DNA of 64,000 nucleotides. It comes from Ascaphus truei (Eukaryota > Chordata > Amphibia > Anura > Ascaphidae). The translations under genes and the position numbers were made by a program. The notes under the pieces were generated by a model that did not search any database, was not told the origin of the DNA, and was given only the letters and a program-made list of their open reading frames with translations. How positions within the stretch are numbered: position 1 is the stretch's first letter; each line of letters opens with the position of its first letter. Shown piece after piece: positions 47,001 through 59,000 of the stretch. The DNA lies in the NCBI GenBank assembly GCA_036426205.1, contig CM071570.1:71870228-71934227 (forward strand). The letters are read 5' to 3'.

Positions 47001-50000
47001 ATGAACTTCCACACCACGGAAATGTTATGTTATCAACCGCAATGTAGATAATTTCAAGTTTTGTACCTTATGAAAAATGGAATTACATGGCCTAACAATT
47101 TAAGAAACACAGGACGTAGGAATATCTGTTTCAGAAGCAGCCTCTACCTCCAGAAGAAAGTGTGCGATAAATGACCACCCACTCGCTCCTTTGTTTCCTA
47201 CAAAGCTACATTAGCAACACTGCAATAACAAAAACAAGCAATTAGATGGATGCTGTTCTTCTAAACAAGATTGACCAGTACACAGCATGAAAGGCTTCTA
47301 ATCAATAGATACCCATTCAGTACACAACACTCAAATGGTGTACCGTACCATTCTTTGGGCTCCTGCGAGATCATCAACACTGCTTAAGTGAGACCTAATT
47401 ATAAAAAGCAGGTCTGAGAGTGGTTTCTTCTCCCCTTTCTAAATGATCTATTGAGTTTTGGACCTAAATAACAGACTGCAAAAATTGAAATCCAAAAGTA
47501 CAGAGCACAACAACATCTCCACAAGTCCTTTTTACACAAAGGGCATTACAGCTTGTTCCAGGAACGTGAACCGAGGCTTCTGGGTACATGCACGCAATAT
47601 AAAATATGATGTGCAGCAGAAGCATTAAATGGGATGTAATATAATGATCCTAATTATTCACATCATACAAAATAACAAATGATACAAAGTAAACGAAAGA
47701 CCATTTAAATACCAAAGTAATCAGCAGTTTTGTTGCAAAAATGAAGTCCAAGATGTACAGAGACTGGAGTGCATACCATTACATATAGATTACTTTGGAC
47801 ACGCTGTACACTTAAATATTCAGGAGTAGAAATACTTACATACTATTAATACTGCAATAAACCTCAACATGATCTCATTGTGATGTATTTACCAAGGTCT
47901 GGCACAAGATCAAAACGCACCTGATGAAACTGAATGGCACTTAGAAAAAAAAAAATGTATAGAAATGTAAAAAAATAAATACAAATCTGTACTTTGATTT
48001 TAAAGCAGACCGCATAAAACCATAAACTAAATGCTCGAATAGCTACTTAAGTGACTATTTACCTAATCAGTCAGGCAATCAAAGACAAGACCTCGTGTTT
48101 ACTGATTGCACTAATCAAAATCACTTTCCGACTCAGCTAATTGACAAGTTTACTGACTGCAATGGGAGAAAGTCATAAATCAGATACACTGCGTGAATGG
48201 CATATCTGGTTTATGCAAGCCAGAGTGCTGCCAGACTGTACTTGACTCCTTCAAGTTATCAGCATATAGACAATTATTCATCAACTGAAAATTGGTACAT
48301 CAATGTCAAATCAAGGAAAAGCAGAAACACCCACAACAGACACTTGAAAGAGGTGGCAGTGTGATTGACCGCATCGCCCTTTTCCATAGAAATGTTACTT
48401 TGCGCATGTATTACAGTGTTTTCTGTAAACATCCAAAATCCATTTTTTGTGCGTCTTCCCTTCAAGGCTCCGCTATTCTGCAATCTAGTTGTCATTCTGG
48501 ACAGCTGCCAGAGCAATGCAATTTCCATTAATATGTCTATTTGCAGGCATATGCAGCTGTCCTATGAGCTCAAATCCTTGTAGCTCCACAGGAAGTGAAC
48601 CAATAATGCACTGGATACTCTAATACAGCGCAGACAAATTCCAACCCATAACAGCTTCATTGCTGAAGTGGCTTACAATACATTACTTGGACTGAGAGGA
48701 GGAAATTAAGCATGAATGGTTATATTTTAAGATGCAGTCATACAATATCCAAGATGCAAATAAAGCCCTCCTGGTTGTCATGCTTTCATAAGTCAAGGTA
48801 TTTTTTTAAGGGCTTTAAAATGAAAAAAGTCAAATCCCAAATAGTACCACACAAAATATCTGATTCAATACACATGCTCCAAGGTTACCTGGGGGCCAGT
48901 TTCTAACCGAGCAAAAAGTGCTGAAACTACTTTCAAGTCCCAGTAATTAGGGACCAAGCCAATTGCTATTATAGCCACGGTGGCAGCGTGAAAAAAATAA
49001 AAATAATCTAGCCATATATTGCTCTTTACAATCAGTGCAAGAACAAAAAAAAACAAAACTACAGAACGTTTGTCAGAAAAGGCATGAATGCACTTTTAAA
49101 ATATAGAGCAATATAAAGCTCAAGCTCTCAATATCAGACGTACAATATGTCGAAACTATTAAACAAAAAACAGGAACAACTTACTTGACAGCAGATTTGG
49201 GATCTGGGGCTGCCTGACAGGCATTCTGTATGCATTTACAGGGTTGTAGGACCCAGGTGGGGGAGCGTTCCCATAAAGTCCACTTCTAGAAGAGCCTCTG
49301 TTCTGTGACATGGCATGGCTGAAAAAGGAACAATCAATATAACCGCAGCACTCAAACAAAGTGACACTATCACATCTTAGAAAGGAAAGCGCAACAAAAC
49401 TATCCTCGGTGAAACAGAATATTAATATACAGAAAGTTCACGTCTTATTTCTATATATTAAAACCAAGATTACGCTTAAACCGTTGTGCTGAGACTGGGC
49501 GAGTTATTTTACAGTTACTTTGAGTAATTATTTGTTCCAACAATTATTTCCAATTTACATATTAGGAGATGGCCATAAATACTTAACAGAACTAGACACA
49601 GAAGTATGTTTATTAAAGGTAAAACAAGGTGATTGATGCTGTACTCAAAATATTTAGTTGTCCTAGCGGTTCCAAAAACACTGAAAGCTAGGGTTGTTTG
49701 GTTATTTTTTCCCACCCGTGTACTTTTGGTCATATGGCATGAGGGGATGTGCTGAAATCTGACAACCTAATCATTGAATGAGGGGGTGTTCATCAGTGTT
49801 GGCTCTACCCCATAGTCCCCAAATGTGAAATAAAAACAATTCAGATATTAAAATCTAAAAAATAATTTGTTGGATGTATGTTACATTCACGTTTTTAATA
49901 CACCTACAATTAGTGCACCAGCTTAAATGCTAAAAATTTGAACGATGCATTATTCAAAACTTTCAAATCCCAAATATAGCGCCATTAAAAACAGTGCATC

Positions 50001-53000
50001 ACTAATTTGCATAAAGGTTAATTTGCATATTGTTAACCAGTAAAAGTGGTTCTCAGTTGACACAAATGGGTTAAAACATGCAAAATAAACCAATACAAAT
50101 ATAGGGGGCAAAAAAATAAATAAAATGTCTTCCTTGTATTTGTACTGTAAAAGCTGAAGACACAACCAGCATGTAATAACCAATTCTGTACCTGTGTGCA
50201 ATTCTCAAACAAAACAACCATTTATAATAAAATGGTATCCACAGCACTCTAAATTTGTACCTTTTACCCAAGTGTACAGAGAAAAAAAAATGATTTGCAA
50301 ACACACTCCGATAGAAGATAAATACTTCTGGTGAAACGCTGGAAACAGTCCCATAACCTCATCTCTGAGCCAACCCAGTGGGAAATACTATGTTTCATCT
50401 TTTAAGGGTTCTCTTTGCTGAGGTTAGTCAGCCTTTCTATAATGGTGGCACGCGCAGGCAGTGTGCGTGGAACCGGCCGACAGGGGGAAGATGAAGAAAA
50501 TAAAGAATTTGCGCTGCTACCGCCGCTGAAATATGTGAGCGAGCGACTGTGTGTATACGTTAATAAACAATTTATTAAAGACACACACACACACGGCCCT
50601 GAGGGTCATCAGCTCAAAACACCGCTACAAACCTCAAAATAAACAAATGCCAGGACACATACAAATCATATGGGAAAACAAATGTACAATAAAGGGAGCT
50701 ATGTTTTGGGCACTAAGGCCCTTCGTACCTGTTCCAACCTCTTCTGTACTTCCCAAGAGCATCCTTTGGCTCATCCCAAAAGCAAATGCTCAATCAGAGC
50801 GTCTACCAGAGTCCAGTACTCCTGGTAAGTGGGTCACTTTACATGGATCACTGGACCCAGACGGACGCTCGTGGCGATTTCCACAGATACGTTTCAGATG
50901 CAGTGTATGCCTTAGGCCGCGTCCATGCTTGGTGCGACTGCGTACATGGCGTTAACAAAAGGCTGTGCCTCTGAGGCAGGCCATAGAGTGCACAGCCGCG
51001 CAGCAGACAAAATGATTGTCGCCAGACGGCAGGGTCACGTAAGCGGTTCAGCCAATGAGGGCTAACCAGCGCCGTGATGTCACAGCCATGCCTCCGTGTC
51101 GCGTCTCCCCATAGGCCACAAACAGCCTCTGCGGCAGGCACTAGTGACACCACCCGCACCTAGATAGCCTCACTCAAATACCGTGAGCTGCTGGAATTGA
51201 GCATTTGCTTTTTGGATGAGCCAGAGGACTCTTATGAGGGACGTACCACAGAGGTGTGGGAACAGGGACAGTGCCTGAAACATAGCGCGCGCCCCAATAG
51301 CACCCCCTCCCCCCATTACTTAACATTTGATTTCCCATATGATTGGATAAATCCTGGCATTTAATTTGTGTTTGTTTTGAGATTTGTGGCAGCGTTTCTG
51401 CTTGAGACTCAATATAGGTTTCATCTCTTAAGTCTTCCCTGTTCCATAATATATACTATTTTCCACTGTGTTGGCTAAGAGATAAGATGGGGATATGGGA
51501 CATGGTATCCGCAGTATCTCCACAAGTATTGTTTATCTTGTTGGAGTGTATTTTCATTTTACTTGCAAATAGATTCTCAGAACACATCTGTGAAAGTTAT
51601 TTCTCTTATTCTTACTCACGTGCAACGCTTCTAGTATAGCGATAGTGGTTCTCTAGTGCCATCTTATTTTAGACATAACATGTGAATAACTAGCTTCATT
51701 CACTCATTCACCATGCAAACCTGGATAAATCGGTCACTAAAATCAATGTTCAGTCAATGGAACCTGCTCAATCAAAAATATAGGACATATCTACCATTAA
51801 AACAAGACAAAAATAGCCAATATGCCAAAAAATAAGAAAGGGTAATTTAGTTAAACCCTTTCGCCAAAGCGGTCTTAGCCTGCAGCCACGTCACAGCATG
51901 ACCACTATGCAGGTCCTAACAGTACCTGTGAGTATTCTCACTTCCCTAATTTATCTGGTAAATGAGAATACTCACAAGGGGTGTTAAGACCTGCATTAGT
52001 GGTCATGCAGTGACCATTCAAGTATTTAACTGTATTTTTGAAGTGAAACTTCTTTAGTGGCACCTATTCTGATGGGGTAAAACGGGAGAGATGGGGGACA
52101 AATGTGAAACGGAAGTGACGTCACAGCTCCCCCCTCCCCCCCATCTACTGTGACATGCGGCGGCGGCGGCGATAGCCGCCGGCGCCGCTCCTCACAGCCG
52201 CTGCTCCCCCACACACACCCGCTGTGACATGCTGCCCACACACCTGCTATCGCCGCCGGCGCCGCTCCTAACGGCCACTGCCATGGGTATAGCAAGATGG
52301 CTGCCGCAGAGCTTCCGGTGCTGCGGGTGTAATAAGATGGCGGAAGCCCCGCAAGTACTCCGGCTGAGAGAGGACCTCCCACACACCCCTCACCCTCCCA
52401 CACAACCAGTTGCTCACATGCGGCGGCGATAGCCGCCGCTCCTAACTGGCGCCGTTCCGCCGCCCGCTGCCATGGGCTGTGAGAGGAGGAGCCGCTGCTC
52501 AGCCTCTCTCCTCCCTCTTGCTTCCCCGAGTCCCGCAGCTCTCCCACACGGCTGCTGACATGCGGCGGCGCTAGCCCCTGGCGCCGCTCCCCCGCACCCG
52601 CTCAAAATTTACTCGCCACCGCCACAGCTCCTGACGAGCGCCGCTCGTCCCACCCACCCACCGACATGTGGCGGCGCCGCTCAAAATTTAATCGCCGCCG
52701 CCACTCCGTGCTCCCACACACCGGACGCTTACTCTGCATCTGATCTCAGACGCATAGGTTGTGGGCTATTTGCCCAAATTAAAGATGGCTGTCCTGCAGC
52801 AATTGCTGTGGACTGTGCATGCGCTCTGCCTGTCTGTGAGGGGAGTAGGAGAGTCTCAGGCAGAGCCGCCGCGGGTCCGCAGCTCTGCCTGTCTGTGAGG
52901 GGAGTAGGAGAGTCTCAGGCAGAGCCGCCGCGGGTCCGCAGCTCTGCCTGTCTGTGAGGGGGGGGGGGGGGGGGGGGGGGGGGTGGGGGTGGGAGAAGGA

Positions 53001-56000
53001 GAGACCTCAGAGCAAGCGCCGCGGGTCCGCAATCTCTGCCTGCCTTTGAGGGGGGGGGGGAGGAGTATCAGGAGAGGGGGGCAGGACACAGAAGAGTAAA
53101 CACACATCATACAATACACCACCCACCACACATCACACACACACACACAACACACACACACACACACACACCACGACACACATACACACACACACTGACT
53201 GCACACACACACATCACGAGCCACACACACCACACTCGACTGACCAACAACACACACACTGAATGACATACACACACACACACTCACTACACACACAATA
53301 TGACACACACACACACTGACTGAACACAGAACACACACACCACACACCTGGACCGCAACACATACACACACACAATTCTGACACACTACACACACATACT
53401 GACCTAACACCAACACATGACTACACACACCACACACACGACCATTGCACAATCACACCCATGAGACCCCATGACACAAACCCACTGACGACACACATAC
53501 AACCCACTGACTTGACCACACCAAAGCTAGCACACACTGACTGACACACATACACGCGACCGACCACTGCACACCTGACTGACACAATGCACACACTACT
53601 GACCCCCATGCACAATCGAACACTGCACACACTGACTGACACACATGCACACACTACTGACACCATTCACCACACTGACTGACACACATGCACACACTGA
53701 TGACAACATTCACCCCTGACGACCACACATTGATAGCACGCACCTGACCCTGTACACACACTGACTGACACTGAGGACATTCCAAGAACACATCTGACGG
53801 ACACACACACACACTATCAACCACAGCACACATCACCACACTGACTTGACACAGAGACTCACACAACAAGAGGCAACCGAACACACACTGACGACACACA
53901 CCACCCACCTGACTGACACAGCACACACACCCACGGCATTGACCACCCTGACTGACCACATTCCCTGCGTACACACATCACATGACAGGACACACATGCC
54001 ACACACCCTGACTGACACACATGCACACACTGACTGACACACACACTGACTGACACACATACATACTCTCTGACTGACACAAATACATACTCTCTGACTG
54101 ACACACATACATACTCTCTGACTGACACACATACATAGTCACTGACTGACACATACACTGACTGTGCCGAGCACGCGCGTTATAAGTAAATTTCTGTGAC
54201 AAAAGTCAAAGAAGTTTCACTTACTATGCGCGTGCACCGCACACACAGCTTTTTTTTTGTCATATTAGATGTAGCATTGGGTATTTGTATTTTGTTGTAT
54301 ACATATGGTCACACCCAGTAGCACTCCTTTTGACATATATAGAGATATGATGTGGTGGGTGCAGGGGTTAGAGCATGCAGGGATATATGTGCTTATTACC
54401 ACAACACGTAGTTGGTCAGATCAATTATTTTTCTTAAATTGCCTTCACTTTCCATTTTGACCACATGCTTAATACAAAATGGCTATTAAATGGTTGTATC
54501 AAGTTTCAGTTGGGGATGCCCTTAATACAAGATTGAGAAAATATGAAAGGAATTAACTGAAATGAATTGAAGTGTCACGTACCCTAATGTTCTGAAGGCG
54601 GAGGAATCCAGGTGAACCTGTTTTCTGTTCTGATTGAAGCCAGGCTGTGGCCTCCATGGTCTTCCATTGTTGTTCGTTCTCTCAAAGTCCCCAGGTTTTA
54701 ATGTTATTGCTGGCTTTCTACATAAAACAAAAAAGTATGGTCAATTCTGACCCATAACACACCCTTGAATTGCCCTTTAAAATCACAGATGCATCGAACA
54801 GTGAATGATAATATAAAGGCAGACTTACTTTGCACCTGCTAAAAGCACTGCTTTAAAAACATAACCCTCTTCATGCTGTGGATCTCTAAACTTTATGCTA
54901 AAAAGACAGAAATTAAGAAACAAGATTAAGAATCTGACAGTATACAAAACCGTTTTAAGATGGCTCCTATAATGAATTTATTAAGGCTTATAATGGCGTG
55001 AATAATTTATGGCCACAATGTTAGACAATGAACTTTACCTCAACAATAAAATGGTAAAATCAAAATACAGTTACACTACACTGAAAAATACTTACCTAAT
55101 AGCATAATTCTGTGACAGATCCCGTAACATTGGAACAGGAGAATACACAATCCTAAAAAAACAAACAAAAAAAAAAGCTTAATTAAAAAAAAATGATCAT
55201 TTGAATGTCGAAAAGAAAATGTATTGCAAATCTTAAGGAAATTGCCAGCGTTTCTAATGCACAATTCTTGTTTTAAGACACACTTAGGTTTGAAAGAGAG
55301 CACACAAACAAGGAAAAGGGAAAAAAATATCTTAATAAGTGCAACATGTTGATACAATGCTTACTCTAGAGCAGGGGTGCGTGGCGATTACAGAGGCCCC
55401 GCACTCTTCCCCACGGCATTTCAATTAAATGCCGGGGGAGGCGTGAGGCCTCCAACTTCCTTACCTGCTCTCTGCCAGGTCTTCGGCAACGCGGCGGGGG
55501 TCATGTGATGTGACGCGCCATGGCAACGAATGTCAAATGACACGGTGGGGTCACGTGACATGACCCGCAACTTCATTTGACGCAGTCATTGGAGAGATGG
55601 GGGGGGGGCACGTACGGTGCGGGTGCCAAGTAGGGGGGGCGCAGCTCAAGAAGTTTGCGCACCCCTGCTTTACGGTGCTTGGATGGGATGCACATGAAAA
55701 GGACTACAAAGTTAACAAAAACAGTAGTAATGTCAGCAAGCCTTTAAAGCATTTATAACCAAATTAAGCATTTATGAACATTGTAACTGGAGGGCTTGCC
55801 ACTGCTTGTTGAGTTGGACCTTCACTCAACTTGCCCCCCATTCTTCAGTTTGGTTCTGAAAGGGAGGAGATGTGCACCAACTGTGTGATCAATGGGGTGA
55901 GGCAAAACAGGAAAAACAGCCTAGTTGGAACTTTGGGAATATCTGACTATCTTAAATGCATTTAGAGCATGGGTATTTGCCACTATGGACCATAACTGAG

Positions 56001-59000
56001 GAAGTGGCACAGAGATCATTTAATTGCTTTTATCCTAATACTTTCAATGAATAGGCATGCTCCTTACCCTTATTTTTGTTATTGGTCACATCTTTCAGAG
56101 CTAAAGAATGCTGGGTGTTTAACCATGAATGGCAGTTAACACAGCGATACCCGTACTGGAGGTTACTACATCTTTCCCCAGTCAGACATTAGCAGAAACT
56201 GCAGCCTAGTTTTGTAGCAAAATATTTATGACCAATCTAATTCACAGTTAAGGTCACAGGTCAAACTTAGACAAAGCATTAACAATGTTTACTTACTGGT
56301 TAGGAATAACAGCTCCCTCATTAGTTTGAAGTTTCCCCTGGATTCCATGGCACAACTCCGGAGGAATATCCATTTCCTGCAAAAAGAAGTTACTTTATTT
56401 TAAGCAATGCACGCTTATACCAACACGGTTCCCAAAAAGCACGTCAATTCTTACAAGGGAAGGCTTTATTCACTGATGCAACACAGACTGTAGAGAGGCT
56501 GAGGCAGATTAAATCAAGCTCGCCGCATGCAATGTATCGCACCACGATCTGACGTAACTGCCATTCAAGCCTATGGAAGGTAACTTGGTTACCTACCCTG
56601 GGGCAGATCAATGAAGCTCTGATGCAAAGTAAGAAAATGCGTCAATGACGTACCTCTGTAGTATCTGTCTTGTAAAGTTCGTGTATGAAGTCGGTTAGGG
56701 GATGATGTTTCCCAACAAATAAATGATCCCCTCCGAGACTATTTCTTCTTGCTAGTACAGAAAGTATAGAAAGGAGAGAGACCTTTTAATACAAACCCAG
56801 AAATAGCCCACCTGAAAAGCCCACCTGTTTAACAGCTGCTATCTATTTCATCCAGGCATAATCCAAACAAGCGTATCCATTACTTACGCTTTCATAAAGC
56901 ATTTATACTTTTACAATCACCACTATTTGTATTTGGCATTCCGCTTTACCAGGCGCAAAGAAAGAAAGGCGTCCTTGTAAAAAACGATCATTTAATTTTC
57001 ACAATAAATCCACCAATGAGATTTCAACTAACAAGTTTTTAGCCACAGTAGTTCTATTCTACTTTCTGCTAGCAACAGCTCAATTTTTGTATCAAGGATC
57101 ATTCAATTTACTGCAATTAAATCATCTACAAAGCAAAAGGGTTACAGATTTGTTCAAAGGCAATGAATAGCGGACTACCATTATATCTTGTTAATTTGCA
57201 GCATAGCAGAGCATGAGCTATGAGTAGGCTAATGGTAAAAACCAAGTGATTAAGCAGACAACACGGACGACAATCATAATTTTTTACCTTCATCAGGAGT
57301 AAGGTCAGGGTAAACCTCTTCCAAAGCAGCTCTTAGACGTCGCTCATCAACAAATGGCAACAGAGCAACACCTGAAAGGGAAAGGAAGCATTCAAATAAT
57401 TAGGGGACAGAAAGGAAAGCAGCAGACTGATCAAGTAGTTTTACAGAGCAGGGCAACTTTACAAAGTCTTAAATTAAAGTAATACTTTATTGCTACAACT
57501 AAAGTACTTTCAGAGAGGATATTAAAAAACAAGCCCTCTTTCTCCCCCCTCCCCCCAAAAATGTCCTCTAAGGCCGAGTCCAGGGTCAGCGCTTAGCTGC
57601 TGACCCGTGCTGAGGCGCGCTGACACTTTCTCGTGAGCCCCTGCAGCCGCAATGAGAGCGGCTTTAGCAGGGGTTCGCGTACGTGTGCGGAGGCGTATCT
57701 GTTAACATTTTTTTTCGTTTGAGCGCTCACGGGAGCGCAGTGCCGGTCACGTGAGTGGTTCGCCCAATGAGGGTGAACCAGCTCCATGACGTCACTGTCC
57801 CACCCCCCGACGGCGCGGGAACTAAGGCCAGGGAAAGCACCTGCTTTCCCTCAGCGCGCCTCGGCACGGCTGCAGTCACCATGGACTCAGCCTAATTCTG
57901 GTACAGGCCGCAGGGTCTGTTGTAAAATGCATTGCAGGCATTATTATTAAAGATCTAGCATGGAACACAATTAAGTTCACAAATAAAGATCTAAGATGTA
58001 TGGGGACAAAGCTCTAAAAAAATACATTGCCAATGTAAATTCATAGCCATACATCAAAACATACCTACACAGAACATAAAATGTAACCCTTTTCGTTGCC
58101 AGAGGAGCTTGCAAGGCCACTCCTCCCAACTCTCTCTCTCCTCCACCCCCCCCCCCCCCCCCAAAAAGGCAACCATCAGTAAAGGTCTGTCCCTTGGTTT
58201 ACATAGAATCATAACCATGATCAGGGTGAAGCTTGCAATCATTTTGAATCATAGCAACAGGGACTCTGTATGTACGGGAGTGACTTTCTCCATTACGACA
58301 GGTAGTTTATAAATATGCGTAGGATCTGGTGAAAAGGGATGTGTTCTGGTTACCAGCAATTATGAACAGAAACACCGGACCAAAGTCTGTTTGTGAAAGG
58401 TGCAATAATGTGGCTTTGATTAAGGTCCAATCAAATGTAAAACATTCAGGCAACAAGAAATTGATGAATACATGAACCGTTACATTTTGCACAAGCAAAA
58501 CAAAGCTTTATCTTTACCTTGCCAAGCAAATTTCTTCCCATTTAAGTCAAGAGCAAAATCATCAGGGTAGAAGTCAATTATACTGGAGTCCTATATTAGG
58601 GGGGGGGGGGAGAGAAAAAACAGGAATGGTCAAATTTGGTCATTCCAATCAGATGATCCGCTGCAAACTCAATTTTTTTTTAAATTAAGTTTTATACCAA
58701 TATATTTAGGTCTTTGAAAATTCTACAAAAGTATATTTAAAAAAAAAACGTACCGGATCAGACATAAGTGTTCTCCATGAAGGAGGGAGAAAGTTGCCAC
58801 TAGCAGCTGGAAACACTCCCATGAGTTGTTCAAGTGGTTTAAACTGAGAAAGGAAACAAAGATGTTTATATAGAACACAGGAGCAAAATCTAAGATTCAC
58901 AGCGCGTTTCAATTATTCAGCTTACGTACAATACAGCAAAATAAATTCACATGTATACATACAGTATACTTTTTTTGCAGCAATACATCAATTTGTGCAA

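Larger units (their letters stand above)
52041..54222. mobile_element. Putative 2.2 kb element with short inverted ends
   Basis: AAGTGAAACTTCTTT at 52041-52055 and its exact reverse complement at 54208-54222 could be 15-base terminal inverted repeats. The interior is GC-rich (52130-52740), then tandem (52824-53000), then CA-rich (53100-54160). There is no transposase, and no target duplication is evident. The alternative is chance positioning of a related repeat end in two places. Confidence 0.4.
49319..54582 (-). other. Largest XRN2 intron, repeat-laden
   Basis: 5.26 kb that carries a long inverted repeat with a MITE inside (50622-51393), a hairpin element (51841-52035) and a GC/CA-rich block with short inverted ends (52041-54222). 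Only 49319-50600 looks free of repeats. Confidence 0.8.

Noticed and set aside
48274..48583. Coding exon in an XRN2 intron
   Set aside because: Both strands are open, there is no family resemblance, and XRN2 exons join in phase without it.
52026..52547. 173-residue minus-strand protein or CpG-island promoter
   Set aside because: The block is built of repeated GC units inside an XRN2 intron; no conserved domain or initiation evidence.
52856..54202. Cys/Val-rich proteins and a CRISPR-like array
   Set aside because: A CA-rich satellite with 24- and 59-base tandem units and no unique spacers; vertebrate context.
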